DNA from: Candidatus Azobacteroides pseudotrichonymphae genomovar. CFP2
GTDB lineage: Bacteria; Bacteroidota; Bacteroidia; Bacteroidales; Azobacteroidaceae
Direction: 5' to 3'
Assembly: GCF_000010645.1 (NCBI RefSeq)
Contig: NC_011565.1
Coordinates: 634,001-698,000, forward strand
Length of the DNA stretch: 64,000 bases
Of this stretch, positions 1 to 10,031 are shown one piece after another. The position numbers and the translations under genes are program-made. The notes beneath the pieces were generated by a model. The model ran no database searches. It was not told the origin of the DNA and was given only the letters and a program-made list of their open reading frames with translations. Within the stretch, counting starts at the first letter, position 1; every line of letters starts with the position of its first letter.

Positions 1-1
1 G

Positions 2-295
2 AAAAAAATGTTTATTTCGAAAGCTATTAAATACAATAGAGATGTTGTTCCAATATATTTTGAAGCTGCCAATTCTTGTTTGTTTTATATCATTGCAGGT
101 ATTCGGAGACGGTTAGGAATAAAGTTCAATGTGGAAATGTTGCTTCTGCCTCGTGAAATGTTTAAATCACTGGGAAGTGAATTTGCTATTCACTTTGGAC
201 AGCCTATTCCTTGGCAAACATTTGATTCATCTAAAACAGCGTTACAGTGGGCAAATGATGTAAAAAATAGAGTTTACGCTATGCAAAGCTATTAA
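2..295 (+). CDS. C-terminal part of a PlsC-type acyltransferase (GlsA-like), truncated by window edge
   Basis: The open frame runs into the left edge, so only about the last 97 residues are visible. The block VVPIYFEAANS resembles the late conserved motif of 1-acyl-glycerol-3-phosphate O-acyltransferases, and the tail looks like the end of a lysophospholipid acyltransferase. It ends 12 bases before the hemolysin-like N-acyltransferase gene, a pairing known from Bacteroidales glycine/ornithine lipid synthesis (GlsA O-acyltransferase, GlsB N-acyltransferase). The ATG at base 8 is internal to the family and is not taken as the start. The catalytic HX4D motif would lie outside the window. A generic PlsC enzyme is the alternative. 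Confidence 0.7.
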   Translation, partial: KKMFISKAIKYNRDVVPIYFEAANSCLFYIIAGIRRRLGIKFNVEMLLLPREMFKSLGSEFAIHFGQPIPWQTFDSSKTALQWANDVKNRVYAMQSY

Positions 296-307
296 GAAAC
301 AGATTTT

Positions 308-1330
308 ATGGAAAAAATAATACCTAAAGTTGATCGCATTGCTATTAAATCTGAGCTAACAGCAGAAAAATTTTTTCGGAAGACTAATAAATTGGGTAAT
401 GAGATTTATTTATTTACTGCTCATAATGCTCCTTATTTGATGCGTGAAGTGGGTCGTTTGCGAGAGGAAGCCTTTCGGTATTACGGCGGTGGGACTGGAG
501 AATCGGTGGATATAGACGAATTTGATACAATGGCAACACCCTATCGTCAGTTGATTGTTTGGGATCCATCAGGAGAAGAAATACTTGGTGGCTATCGTTT
601 TCGTTGTGGGAGTGAGATTTCTTTGGGAGAGGATGGTCAACCGAATAATATTGCTACAAGCAATTTATTTCATTTTTCTCAAAAATTCAATGATGTTTAT
701 TTACCACAAATAGTAGAATTGGGCCGTTCATTTGTATCTTTAGATTATCAGGCTAGTAGGGCTGGAACAAAGGGTCTTTTTGCATTGGATAATCTTTGGG
801 ATGGACTGGGGGCGTTGTCTGTAATAGATCCCTACCTTCGTTATTTTTTTGGAAAAGTAACGATGTATAAAACTTACAATGTGGAGGCACGTGATATAAT
901 TCTTTTTTTTCTCGATAAATATTTTAGAGACAAAGAAAAATTAGTTACTCCTATTTATCCTTTGGAAGTTCATATAAACTCTAAAGAGTTAACAAATCTT
1001 TTTAATAAGGATACTTATAAAGAGAATTATAAAATACTTAATTTGGAAATAAGGAAGTATGGAATAAATATTCCTCCACTGATAAGTGCTTATATGAATT
1101 TATCTCCAAGTATGCTTGTTTTTGGAACAGCCGTAAATAAGAGTTTTGGTAATGTAGAAGAAACTGGCATACTAATAGATGTTCATGATATTTTTGAAGA
1201 TAAAAAGCAACGTCATATAGAATCATTTTTGAGAGAAAAGCCGACTAAAAGACTAATAAATCGTATTCGTAAAATGATTAGTAGGGCATATGTTCGCCGG
1301 TGCAAAAAGCAAATAAGAAGTAAGAAGTAA
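308..1330 (+). CDS. GNAT/hemolysin-family N-acyltransferase (GlsB-like, aminolipid synthesis)
   Basis: A 340-residue protein of the Acetyltransf_5/'putative hemolysin' family. The N-terminal half carries the family signature region around residues 45-110: EVGRLREEAFRYYGGGTG, then GGYRFRCG. In Bacteroides the homologue GlsB makes N-acyl glycine, the precursor of glycine lipids, with an acyltransferase partner like the one just upstream. Start ATG at 308 lies 12 bases after the upstream stop, suggesting co-transcription. The C-terminus is strongly basic (RRCKKQIRSKK). The stop codon is embedded in a TAAGAAG heptamer array, so the exact C-terminus is slippage-prone. The precise acyl acceptor (glycine or ornithine) is inferred. 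Confidence 0.72.
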   Translation: MEKIIPKVDRIAIKSELTAEKFFRKTNKLGNEIYLFTAHNAPYLMREVGRLREEAFRYYGGGTGESVDIDEFDTMATPYRQLIVWDPSGEEILGGYRFRCGSEISLGEDGQPNNIATSNLFHFSQKFNDVYLPQIVELGRSFVSLDYQASRAGTKGLFALDNLWDGLGALSVIDPYLRYFFGKVTMYKTYNVEARDIILFFLDKYFRDKEKLVTPIYPLEVHINSKELTNLFNKDTYKENYKILNLEIRKYGINIPPLISAYMNLSPSMLVFGTAVNKSFGNVEETGILIDVHDIFEDKKQRHIESFLREKPTKRLINRIRKMISRAYVRRCKKQIRSKK

Positions 1331-1341
1331 GAAGTAAGAAG
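1314..1341 (+). repeat. TAAGAAG heptamer tandem array over the stop codon of the N-acyltransferase gene
   Basis: Four head-to-tail copies of TAAGAAG. The stop TAA (1328-1330) is made by the repeat itself. Because the unit is 7 bp, loss or gain of one copy would shift the frame of the last codons. Confidence 0.85.
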
Positions 1342-1353
1342 TAAGTGAGAATA

Positions 1354-1417
1354 AGAGGGTGGTGGGTGGCTATATGAATTGCTGAAATGCAGTTCATATA
1401 GCCACCCACCACCCTCT
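1354..1417 (+). terminator. Long perfect hairpin after the acyltransferase operon
   Basis: A 25-bp perfect inverted repeat (1354-1378 with 1393-1417) encloses a 14-base loop. The lower stem is very G/C-rich (AGAGGGTGGTGGGTGGC), which stands out in this AT-rich region. It begins 24 bases after the stop codon, the right place for a terminator or 3' mRNA-stabilising stem. No T tract follows on the + strand, so it is not a textbook intrinsic terminator. Confidence 0.6.
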
Positions 1418-2900
1418 CTCCAAAGCAGAGTTTATTAATCATTTGAATTGAATGCTGCTGTATTTTCTTTTCTATTGCTATGCTAGCTTTGTTAAATTTG
1501 TTCTAACAATGGAGGGGAATATATATTTTATCTTTCTTAAAGGTTGATTATCTTTTTTTTTTATAAAGGTAATTATAAAAGGTAATCGTCTAGAGCTTTC
1601 CTAGTAAAATGAATATTTTCTTTCAGTTTTTATCAAAAGTCTCCTATGTTGTATTTCACCTGAGTATTTTCTTTTCTTCTTGTATAATCACTATATCTCT
1701 TTTTTATATTGATTATTTATTATTAGTGTTTTCTAATGTAAAGAGAAGTTTTGTTTCTGATTCTCCTCTCTCTTAGGGAATGTCTTAGACTTTTTTATAG
1801 AAGGCTATTGTTTTTGTACAAAAAACGGTTTGAACGTTGTCGTTCACAATGCAAATAAAAATCTTCTACAGGAATTTATTTTTAATATCTAGTATATTTT
1901 ACTATTTGACGATTTATAGTTGTACTTTTCTTCCCTTAACAGATTTTTGTTTTGTGTTTTTTGACTAATCGATAGTTTTTCTTTTGTTCCAATTCATACT
2001 TTACTACCTATGAATATAGGTAGCACTTAAAGGGCGTTTTTAAAAAAAACTATTGCGAAGAAATACCGATTTTTTCATATTTCGTCAAGTTTTGATTTTG
2101 CTTACACTAGACTAGTGACAGTTCTATCCAATTAAAAAGTTACACCTGTAATTCTCTTTTATTTATTATATTACACTATAGATATTATATTACACTATAG
2201 AGTTGGATGCAATGTGATCTTTCAAATAACATATAATTTTTTTCTATATTGGAGTCCAATTGGCTACTTTTGTTTGTTTTAACATCACGACGACCAAGTA
2301 ATTCCAGTTACTTTATCTCTCTGATTCAGAGTACTGAATTTGATGTTCTGAAATTCGGATCTTTGTAATAATCATTCATAAACCTTCTTCCTATTTGTAA
2401 TGAGAGATCCATGTCAATAATTTCTATCTCTTTTAATTCGAGATAAACGATGAGGAATAATAAGTTATTAGTAATTTTTTATAGTTGTTTTGTTTCTCTT
2501 CAGTTATATTTTTAGCCTGTTTTTTTGTCTGTAATAGTACTTAATCTACAACAAGCATCTATTTTTCAAAATGCTTCCATTGATGTAATTTTTACCTTAC
2601 TTTCCGTACATTATTGCTTTTTTAGTGTCATATTTCTCAAAAATCTTTATCAGGATAATTAAAGCTATTGACATTTATTAATATTATAAATGTCAATAGC
2701 AGGAAATGTTACTAACATATCCCAATTCAATGTTTTTATGTTGGCGTTAATTATTGTTTCAATTGTTTCAGCCTTGCTTTACAATTAGCAACATCGTTCA
2801 TTCTACACAGTAGTAATAAAATTGAAAATTTCCATAAGATTAAAATTATAAATAACATCCACCTTTTAATTAAGACGAATAGTGATATAATAGAAGCTTT
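1418..2900. other. Gene-poor stretch, no intact gene seen
   Basis: About 1.5 kb of very AT-rich sequence with frequent stops in all frames. Visible structures: a direct repeat of TATTATATTACACTATAG at 2164-2181 and 2183-2200, and a 14-bp perfect stem (2664-2677 with 2687-2700, 9-base loop). The stem lies about 200 bases beyond the end of the peptidase gene. Probably decayed former coding DNA; I could not identify a parent gene. Confidence 0.6.
2664..2700 (-). terminator. Stem-loop downstream of the M3-type peptidase gene
   Basis: GCTATTGACATTTA pairs perfectly with 2687-2700 across a 9-base AT loop. On the minus strand, the direction of the peptidase gene, it is followed by a T-rich run (TTTAATTATCC). 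It is a weak candidate terminator because it lies 200 bases past the stop codon. Confidence 0.35.
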
Positions 2901-4874
2901 TCATTCATTAAAATTCGTATCATTTATTGCTTTTTGCAAAGTGTTTAGCAGAGATACTGTTGATATTGTTTTACCTGTAGCTTCTATCATCCATTGATTT
3001 GGGGTTAGATGTCCAATACGGAAGATACGATCTATTTCTTCAGCAAAATTTTTCCCTTCCAAGTATTGTTCCAATTGGAATTCAATTATCTGTCCGTAGG
3101 CATAAGCCGATAAATATAAAGGATAACTTATCATGTGCGAATAGATTGCTAGTATAGCTTGGTCTTGTAATTCGAATACAGATGCAAAATATTTATTCCA
3201 AATTTCTTTTGACAAGTGAATGATTTCATTTTTCAATTCTTCGGCCTTTACATTGGGATGATCGTATATCCATTTCCAAACAGAAATGTCTAGCATGGAT
3301 ACACCGATTATTTCGTATAAAGTCCATACTTTGTCAAAAGTAGCTAAAGTCCACTTTGAAAAATCATTTTTTTTCTCCTTGATGCCTAGTAATTCTAAAT
3401 CACGTTTTTGAAAAATAAAAGCTAAAGCTTCAGTAAATGCGGTGTTTGGAACACCGCTTAGCAAATAATAGTCTACATCGTAAAGAGAAAGTGTTTGTTC
3501 TACATTGTGTCCGAGTTCGTGAATAGCTGTATTATATCCTTTATAATCCATTCCTTCTTTACAGAAAGGGGCACGTAAATGTGATTTTTGCCCTTTCATT
3601 GCAGTACCCCATGCATGACCAGATCCACGAGCAGCATCGACTGTAATTTTTTTGCTTATATAATCTGCTCGTTTGGTACTGAATCCTAATTTTTCTAACA
3701 GAATGTGCAATTTTTTTTCAAAAACAATTGTATTGGGATACAATTGGCGAATTTGTTCACTTAATTTGTCTTCATTTATATTACTACGATATTTGAATCC
3801 ATCATACCAGATGTCAAAGGCTTCTAATTTTCTGTTTAATCGTTTAGATATAGTTTGTCCAACTATATGTAGGCTAGGAGATGAAAGATAATTATGGAAA
3901 AGTGTTTCTGTATCTCCTATCGAAATTTCCATATCTTCTAAAAAATGACGATCCATGTAAGTATTATTTGTGTACTTATCAATTGCTTGTAATGCTTTGA
4001 AATTGTGTATGAATTTTTCGTAACGGATAGTTTTTTCTTCGTTCCCTTTTTTAGCCTTTCCGTTCTGATAAATAATATTTGAAAATGGATCCCATTGATG
4101 GTTCTTGGAATTAATAACTTCTATTGGAATTTCTTGCGAAATAATACGTTTCATTACTTCGTAAATTGTTTGTTGCTTTTCCAAAGCTTCTGCCCCTTGA
4201 TTGTAGTTGGCTTTTATTTCGTCCCGCAATCCCCAGTGTGATAGCAAAACCTTCTCTTTAGAGAATAAACTTTTTCCATTCTTGAGTAATTGTCCAACAT
4301 GGATACGATAATTGGAAATATAGATGTCTGCTTTGCTAAAAGCTGTTGCGCATGCTTGTTGTATAGCAGCCGGAATACGAAAAGTAAATAGATCGCCCAT
4401 ACGTGCATATGCCCATAATAAACGATTCCTCCCTAATTGTTCTTTTTCGTTCAATGTTAATTTGGGAAAGTTTAAAACAATAATAAAGGCAATTTTATTT
4501 GTATATAAATCTTCTGTTAAATGTGCATTTGGGTTATAAGAGGCAAACAATTCATCAATGTTTTGTAAAGCTCCAGTGTCTTCGTGTATGTGGTATTGTA
4601 AACGTAAGGACATTTCATTGAAATGTCCGTTTATAGCTTCTAAATATTTGCTTATTTTTAAAAATAATTCTTCTCTTTGTTTTGGATCACTATAATAGTG
4701 TTTTTTGCAAAATTCTATGAATTCTTTATTTCTTCCATCGGATATTCGCCAGAGTTTAGCCACTTGTTTAACTCCCTGTTCTATCAATGCGTTTTTTTTT
4801 TCGTCAATTGTCGATAGTGTTTTAACGACTTTTTTTATACTGGTTTCTTGAATAACAGTTGTACATTTAACCAT
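2901..4874 (-). CDS. M3-like zinc metallopeptidase (oligopeptidase)
   Basis: A 657-residue protein with the gluzincin zinc site HELGH (in TAIHELGHNVEQT, about residue 455) and a downstream glutamate about 25 residues later (TEALAF), the usual third zinc ligand. The surrounding architecture, a long helical N-terminal half and the catalytic core in the C-terminal third, fits the thimet/oligoendopeptidase (M3) clan. No signal peptide is visible, so a cytoplasmic role in peptide breakdown is likely. Length is normal for the family. The gene stands alone, divergent from frdCAB across a 290-bp gap. The exact substrate cannot be read from sequence. Confidence 0.75.
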   Translation of the reverse strand: MVKCTTVIQETSIKKVVKTLSTIDEKKNALIEQGVKQVAKLWRISDGRNKEFIEFCKKHYYSDPKQREELFLKISKYLEAINGHFNEMSLRLQYHIHEDTGALQNIDELFASYNPNAHLTEDLYTNKIAFIIVLNFPKLTLNEKEQLGRNRLLWAYARMGDLFTFRIPAAIQQACATAFSKADIYISNYRIHVGQLLKNGKSLFSKEKVLLSHWGLRDEIKANYNQGAEALEKQQTIYEVMKRIISQEIPIEVINSKNHQWDPFSNIIYQNGKAKKGNEEKTIRYEKFIHNFKALQAIDKYTNNTYMDRHFLEDMEISIGDTETLFHNYLSSPSLHIVGQTISKRLNRKLEAFDIWYDGFKYRSNINEDKLSEQIRQLYPNTIVFEKKLHILLEKLGFSTKRADYISKKITVDAARGSGHAWGTAMKGQKSHLRAPFCKEGMDYKGYNTAIHELGHNVEQTLSLYDVDYYLLSGVPNTAFTEALAFIFQKRDLELLGIKEKKNDFSKWTLATFDKVWTLYEIIGVSMLDISVWKWIYDHPNVKAEELKNEIIHLSKEIWNKYFASVFELQDQAILAIYSHMISYPLYLSAYAYGQIIEFQLEQYLEGKNFAEEIDRIFRIGHLTPNQWMIEATGKTISTVSLLNTLQKAINDTNFNE

Positions 4875-5146
4875 AAAGCAAATAGAATTAAATTAAAATT
4901 TTTGTTTTATATTCTATAAATATAACTACAACAAATTACAACAAATTTAGCGCTGAACAGTAACATTGGGAGTTTTCGAGCTTGTCATAGATAATTTACT
5001 TAAAAACACCGTATTATTGTGATAAATCAAAAAGGAAGAAAATATTTGATAGTACAGAAAAAAAAATTATTTTTAAGATAACGTCTATGATATCTTGATA
5101 TTTGTTTAGTGTAGATTCCCATTTTCTACAGGGTATTATATCTTAG

Positions 5147-5178
5147 TCTGATGGCTAAATTATCTGATGGCTAAATTA
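5147..5178 (+). repeat. 16-bp tandem duplication across the frdC start codon
   Basis: TCTGATGGCTAAATTA occurs twice head to tail (5147-5162, 5163-5178). The first copy provides a decoy ATG at 5151 opening a 7-codon frame that stops at 5174, overlapping the genuine start at 5167 in another frame. Confidence 0.9.
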
Positions 5179-5874
5179 ATTAATAATTATTATAAAAATA
5201 GCAAAAACATGTATTGGCTATTGGGTTCTTCTATTGGCAGAAAATTTGTTATGAGTATTTCTGGTGTTTTTCTTGTTTTATTTTTACTTCTTCATATGTC
5301 TATGAATCTGGTTTTGATTTTTTCTACTAAAGCTTATGATAAGATCTGCGGGGTACTTGGAGCTAATTGGTATGCGGTAGTAGCGACACTTATTTTAACG
5401 GGAGGATTCAGTATTCATATTGCGTATGGGACATTACTTACTTTTCACAATATGAGAGCAAGAGGGATTGGCAATTATGAAATACCAAATGAAACAAAAA
5501 TCGAGTGGGCATCAAAAAACATGTTCGTTTTAGGGCTTATTGTTATACTAGGATTAATTATTCACTTGTGGAATTTTTGGTACAAAATGCAATTTGCGGA
5601 GCTTTTTCAATCGGGAATTACCGTTAAAGAAGGTTCACGATTGGTTATTAGTCTTTTTTCTAGTCCGATATTTTCTTTTACTTACATTTTGTGGTTGGTG
5701 GCATTGTGGTTTCATTTAACACATGGTATTTGGAGTATTTTTCAAACTTTAGGTTGGAATAATAAAAAATGGTTCCCCCGTTTAAGATTTATTTCTAATA
5801 TCGTTTCAACGATTATTATGATTGGCTTTGCTGTTGTTCCAATTTATTTTACTATTTACACATTGATAAAATGA
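5167..5874 (+). CDS. frdC: Fumarate reductase/succinate dehydrogenase cytochrome b subunit
   Basis: A 235-residue integral membrane protein with five hydrophobic segments, matching the di-heme cytochrome b subunit of Bacteroides-type quinol:fumarate reductase. Membrane-embedded histidines ([27 protein letters not shown]) are the expected heme ligands. It anchors FrdAB to the inner membrane and takes electrons from menaquinol. It is the first gene of frdCAB and overlaps frdA by 4 bases (ATGA), indicating translational coupling. Start at 5167 is chosen because the upstream ATG at 5151 is out of frame and stops after seven codons. Confidence 0.93.
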   Translation: MAKLINNYYKNSKNMYWLLGSSIGRKFVMSISGVFLVLFLLLHMSMNLVLIFSTKAYDKICGVLGANWYAVVATLILTGGFSIHIAYGTLLTFHNMRARGIGNYEIPNETKIEWASKNMFVLGLIVILGLIIHLWNFWYKMQFAELFQSGITVKEGSRLVISLFSSPIFSFTYILWLVALWFHLTHGIWSIFQTLGWNNKKWFPRLRFISNIVSTIIMIGFAVVPIYFTIYTLIK

Positions 5875-7814
5875 TACAATTAGAAGCAAAAATTCCTGAA
5901 GGTTCTTTGATTGAAAAGTGGGTCAATTATAAAAATCATCAAAAGTTGGTTAATCCTGCTAATAAGCGTTGTCTAGACATTATTGTTGTAGGGACTGGTT
6001 TAGCTGGTGCTTCGGCTGCTTCTTCTCTTGGAGAATTAGGATTTAATGTATTGAATTTTTGTATTCAAGATTCTCCTCGACGAGCACATTCTATTGCTGC
6101 ACAGGGGGGTATTAATGCAGCTAAAAATTATCAGAATGACGGGGATTCAGTTCATCGTTTGTTTTATGATACGATTAAGGGAGGCGATTACCGTGCTCGT
6201 GAAGCTAATGTTTATCGTTTAGCAGAAGTCTCCAATAATATTGTTGACCAGTGTGTAGCACAAGGGGTTCCATTTGCTCGTGAATATGGTGGCTTATTGG
6301 ATAATCGTTCTTTTGGTGGAGCACAAGTTTCTCGTACTTTTTATGCAAAAGGGCAAACGGGTCAGCAATTATTGCTGGGGGCTTATTCTGCATTGAGCCG
6401 TCAAATACATAAAGGAAGTGTGAAGATGTATACTCGTTATGAGATGTTAGATTTAGTAATTATAGATGGTCGTGCTCGTGGCATTATTGCTCGTAACTTG
6501 ATTACTGGTAGGATAGAACGTTTTTCTTCTCATGCTGTAGTAATTGGTTCTGGAGGTTATGGAAATACTTTTTTCCTTTCCACCAATGCTATGAATTCTA
6601 ATGGTTCAGCTGTAATGCAATGTTATCGTAAAGGAGCGTTTTTTGCTAATCCTGCTTTTGTTCAAATTCATCCGACTTGTATTCCAGTACATGGAAAATT
6701 TCAGTCTAAGTTAACTTTGATGTCTGAATCATTACGTAATGACGGTCGTATTTGGGTGCCTAAGAATTTGGAAGATGTCGAATCTATTCGTGAAGGCAAG
6801 TTGAAACCAACTCATGTAGCGGAAGAAAGGCGTGATTACTATTTGGAAAGAAGATATCCAGCTTTTGGTAATCTTGTTCCGCGTGATGTGGCTTCTCGTG
6901 CTGCAAAGGAAAGGTGTGATGCGGGTTATGGTGTGGGGAATACAGGATTGTCCGTTTATTTGGATTTTTCGGATGCTATTAATCGTCTGGGGCTGAAAGC
7001 AGTAGAATCTCGTTATGGGAACTTGTTTCAGATGTATGAAAAAATCGTTGATGAAAATCCATATGAAACGCCCATGATGATTTATCCAGCTATTCATTAC
7101 ACAATGGGGGGTCTATGGGTTGACTATGAATTAATGACAACTATTCAAGGTTGTTTTGCTATCGGTGAAGCAAATTTCTCTGATCATGGTGCTAACAGGT
7201 TAGGGGCTTCTGCTTTGATGCAAGGTCTTGCCGACGGTTATTTTGTGCTTCCTTATACTATTCAAAATTATCTTGCAGACCAAATTCGTATTCCTCGTTT
7301 CAGTACAGATCTGCCTGAATTTATAGAGGCTGAAAAAGCAGTAGAAGATAAAATTGCCACCTTAATGAGTATTAAAGGGAATCGTACGGTAGATTCCATT
7401 CATAGAGATCTGGGGCATATTATGTGGGAATGTGTAGGTATGGCTCGCACAAAGGAATCTTTGGAGAAGGCGTTAAATAAATTGAAAGATTTGAGGAAAG
7501 AATTTTGGTCTAATGTGTTTGTTCCTGGTGAACCTAATACATTAAATTTAGAATTGGAAAAGGCTTTGCGTGTAGCTGACTTTCTTGAGATAGGAGAATT
7601 GATGGCATTAGATGGATTGAGTCGTAATGAGTCATGCGGTGGTCATTTTCGGGAAGAATATCAGACTTTGGAAGGAGAAGCTTTGCGTGATGATGAAAAT
7701 TATGCTTATGTTGCTTGTTGGAAATATAAAGGAGAACATAAAAGACCGGAACTTATTAAAGAATCGATTGATTATGAATTTGTAGTTCGTCAACGACGAA
7801 ATTACAAAATCTAA
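5871..7814 (+). CDS. frdA: Fumarate reductase flavoprotein subunit
   Basis: 647 residues, close to Bacteroides FrdA over its whole length. The N-terminal dinucleotide-binding motif is [12 protein letters not shown] (about 39-50). The FAD-linking histidine is probably His73 in [11 protein letters not shown]. The catalytic arginine lies in [10 protein letters not shown]. The protein catalyses fumarate to succinate at the cytoplasmic membrane face. With the fumarase gene at 20.4 kb it completes the reductive malate-fumarate-succinate branch, a main electron sink in anaerobic Bacteroidales. The reading frame is intact and well conserved, so purifying selection is likely. Confidence 0.96.
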   Translation: MIQLEAKIPEGSLIEKWVNYKNHQKLVNPANKRCLDIIVVGTGLAGASAASSLGELGFNVLNFCIQDSPRRAHSIAAQGGINAAKNYQNDGDSVHRLFYDTIKGGDYRAREANVYRLAEVSNNIVDQCVAQGVPFAREYGGLLDNRSFGGAQVSRTFYAKGQTGQQLLLGAYSALSRQIHKGSVKMYTRYEMLDLVIIDGRARGIIARNLITGRIERFSSHAVVIGSGGYGNTFFLSTNAMNSNGSAVMQCYRKGAFFANPAFVQIHPTCIPVHGKFQSKLTLMSESLRNDGRIWVPKNLEDVESIREGKLKPTHVAEERRDYYLERRYPAFGNLVPRDVASRAAKERCDAGYGVGNTGLSVYLDFSDAINRLGLKAVESRYGNLFQMYEKIVDENPYETPMMIYPAIHYTMGGLWVDYELMTTIQGCFAIGEANFSDHGANRLGASALMQGLADGYFVLPYTIQNYLADQIRIPRFSTDLPEFIEAEKAVEDKIATLMSIKGNRTVDSIHRDLGHIMWECVGMARTKESLEKALNKLKDLRKEFWSNVFVPGEPNTLNLELEKALRVADFLEIGELMALDGLSRNESCGGHFREEYQTLEGEALRDDENYAYVACWKYKGEHKRPELIKESIDYEFVVRQRRNYKI

Positions 7815-7970
7815 AAACGACATGATTAAGAAGATTAATATTGTTATGAACAAATGAGAACAAATAAGAGACAAATGTATTTTGATGAGGTCTTTGGGTG
7901 CGTTGTACAAGATAAGAGAAAGGTTACTAAGGTTGTGTTGTTATAGTGTTTCGTTGACAAAATAAATTTT

Positions 7971-8726
7971 ATGGATAGAGATATAAACATAAGTGTAAGA
8001 GTTTGGAGGCAAAAATGTCCTAAAGCAAAAGGCTTTTTTGAAACCCATAGATTAAATAATATTTCTGGAAGTACGTCATTTCTGGAAATGTTAGATATTT
8101 TGAATGAACAGTTGATAAGAGAAGGGAAGGAGCCTGTAGCTTTTGATAATGATTGTCGTGAAGGTATTTGTGGTATGTGTTCATTGTATATTAATGGGCG
8201 TCCTCATGGTCCAGACAATTTAATCACTACTTGTCAATTACACATGCGTCATTTTGAAGATGGCTCAACAATTACTGTTGAGCCTTGGCGTTCGGCAGCT
8301 TTTCCTGTTATACGTGATTTAATGGTGGATAGATATGCTTTTGATAAAATTATGCAAGCAGGTGGTTATATATCAGTGAATACGGGGGGGGGGCCAGATG
8401 CTAATGCAATCCCAATATCTAAAATTGATGCGGATGAAGCAATGGATGCAGCTTCGTGTATTGGATGTGGTGCTTGTGTTGCTGCATGCAAAAACGGTTC
8501 AGCGATGTTATTTGTATCAGCGAAAGTGAGTCAATTAGCTTTGTTACCACAGGGCAGAGTGGAGGCTAAAGCACGTGCTAAAGCAATGATTGCCAAGATG
8601 GATGAATTGGGGTTTGGTAATTGCACTAATACAAGGGCTTGTGAATTAGAGTGTCCGAAAGGCGTATCCATCAGCCATATTGCTCGTTTAAATAGAGAAT
8701 TTTTGAAAGCTAAGTTGGGTGATTAA
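7971..8726 (+). CDS. frdB: Fumarate reductase iron-sulfur subunit
   Basis: 251 residues with all three iron-sulfur sites: the [2Fe-2S] block CREGICGMC with a later Cys (TTCQLH), then [11 protein letters not shown], then the [14 protein letters not shown] region. The subunit carries electrons from FrdC to FAD in FrdA. It lies 156 bp after frdA, a larger gap than between frdC and frdA. A run of ten G residues (8384-8393) encodes the Gly-Gly-Gly of NTGGGPD; any slippage would knock out the C-terminal half. Confidence 0.95.
   Translation: MDRDINISVRVWRQKCPKAKGFFETHRLNNISGSTSFLEMLDILNEQLIREGKEPVAFDNDCREGICGMCSLYINGRPHGPDNLITTCQLHMRHFEDGSTITVEPWRSAAFPVIRDLMVDRYAFDKIMQAGGYISVNTGGGPDANAIPISKIDADEAMDAASCIGCGACVAACKNGSAMLFVSAKVSQLALLPQGRVEAKARAKAMIAKMDELGFGNCTNTRACELECPKGVSISHIARLNREFLKAKLGD
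8384..8393 (+). repeat. G10 homopolymer inside frdB
   Basis: Ten consecutive G residues in a strongly AT-rich genome, in frame here (ACG GGG GGG GGG CCA). It is one base shorter than the G11 tract that breaks chrA. Confidence 0.9.
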
Positions 8727-8817
8727 AAAATATATAGGATATAGTTTTTTTTGCTATTTCAATTTTGGAAGGTCGTTATTTTACATATTTGTAAAGCTTG
8801 TAGAGTTTGTTTGTTCA

Positions 8818-8904
8818 GCTCGGATGGTGGAAATAGGTAGACACGCAAGACTTAAAATCTTGTGACCATTTTGGGTTGTGCGGGTTCAAGTCCCGCTCCG
8901 AGTA
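8818..8904 (+). tRNA. tRNA-Leu (anticodon TAA)
   Basis: 87 bases with a complete cloverleaf. The acceptor GCTCGGA pairs with TCCGAGT (one terminal G-T wobble), the D-loop is GGTGGAAATAGGTAGACA, the anticodon loop ACTTAAAAT carries TAA, and the T-arm is GCGGGTTCAAGTCCCGC. The long variable arm is typical of class II leucine tRNAs. CCA is not encoded. It is transcribed in the same direction as frdCAB, 91 bp downstream. Confidence 0.95.
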
Positions 8905-9431
8905 CTGTCTCTTTTCAAAATGAGATTTGTTATTAATGAGATTTGTTTTTTTAGCGTTAAAATATGACTTTACTAGGTTCTTCATTTTTTGTTCAATTGT
9001 ATTGAATGATACAGATCAATTCTTTTGAAGAATCCTTTATTAAGTAAGTTGAGGTGAGCAAAATCTCTGTTGATTTTTGAGTGTTTTTTTTGTAGAAATC
9101 TTTCGTTTTTTTATTCCTCTGCACTTTATTCAAAATAAAAGTTTACACATAGGTAAAAGGACACAATACGCTGTTCGAAATCTAATAAAAAAGTAAAAAG
9201 TTCAATGTTCAATGTTTACCTAATTTGCAATTAGGTGACTAAAGAGTGTAAAGGACTATAAGAACGCTCTGTGTAAATTGTTAGGTGTTATTTATTATTA
9301 CCTTTTATGTTTATCTAACGCATTTTTATATGTTTAGAGTATGCTGATATTTTTTATATTTGTATTTGTGAGGTTTACTACTTTTTATAGAACTTGAAAA
9401 GGGAAGGCTAAAATTAAGAAGTAAAAGTATT
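8905..9431. other. Intergenic region between tRNA-Leu and hisIE
   Basis: About 530 bp without a credible gene. The one clear structure is an 8-bp stem with a 3-base loop (ACCTAATT-TGC-AATTAGGT, 9218-9236). The promoter of hisIE must lie here, but I could not pick a convincing Bacteroidetes -33/-7 pair. Confidence 0.5.
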
Positions 9432-10031
9432 ATGAAACTAAACTTTGAAAAACTGGGTGGATTAGTTCCAGTTATTATACAAGACAATGAAACAAGTAAG
9501 GTATTGATGCTTGGTTTTATGAATGAAGATGCTTATCAGCAAACAGTAGAAACAAATAAAGTGACTTTTTTTAGTCGTACTAAGAATTGTCTTTGGATGA
9601 AAGGTGAGACTAGTGGAAATATTTTGCAAGTGGTCAGTATAAAATCGGATTGTGATAATGATACTTTGTTGATAAAAGTTATTCCCACAGGTGCAGTTTG
9701 TCATACAGGAAATGATACTTGTTTTGGAGAAAAAAATGAAGAGGATATTCTATTTTTGAAAACATTGCAAGACTTTATTGAACGTCGTCGTTTAGAAATG
9801 CCTGAAGGATCTTATACTACTTCGCTTTTTAATAGTGGTATCAATCGTATGTCACAGAAAGTGGGGGAAGAAGCAGTGGAAACAGTAGTTGAAGCGACTA
9901 ATGGAACAAGTGAAGGTCTCATGTACGAAGCTTCTGATTTGGTATACCATCTTATTGTTTTATTAATAAGTAAGGGATTGCGAATTGAGAATTTGGCGAG
10001 AGAATTAAAAGAGCGACGCAATGGGAAATAA
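9432..10031 (+). CDS. hisIE: Bifunctional phosphoribosyl-AMP cyclohydrolase / phosphoribosyl-ATP pyrophosphatase
   Basis: 199 residues with two fused domains for steps 2 and 3 of histidine synthesis. HisI (about 1-105) has FFSRTKNCLWMKGETSGN and the metal-binding region KSDCDNDTLLIKV...CHTGNDTCF. HisE (about 115-199) has the helical MazG-like block INRMSQKVGEEAVETVVEA. Fusion and length are as in Bacteroides. The gene overlaps the start of the following ABC ATPase by 11 bases. No other his gene is in the window. Confidence 0.95.
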   Translation: MKLNFEKLGGLVPVIIQDNETSKVLMLGFMNEDAYQQTVETNKVTFFSRTKNCLWMKGETSGNILQVVSIKSDCDNDTLLIKVIPTGAVCHTGNDTCFGEKNEEDILFLKTLQDFIERRRLEMPEGSYTTSLFNSGINRMSQKVGEEAVETVVEATNGTSEGLMYEASDLVYHLIVLLISKGLRIENLARELKERRNGK

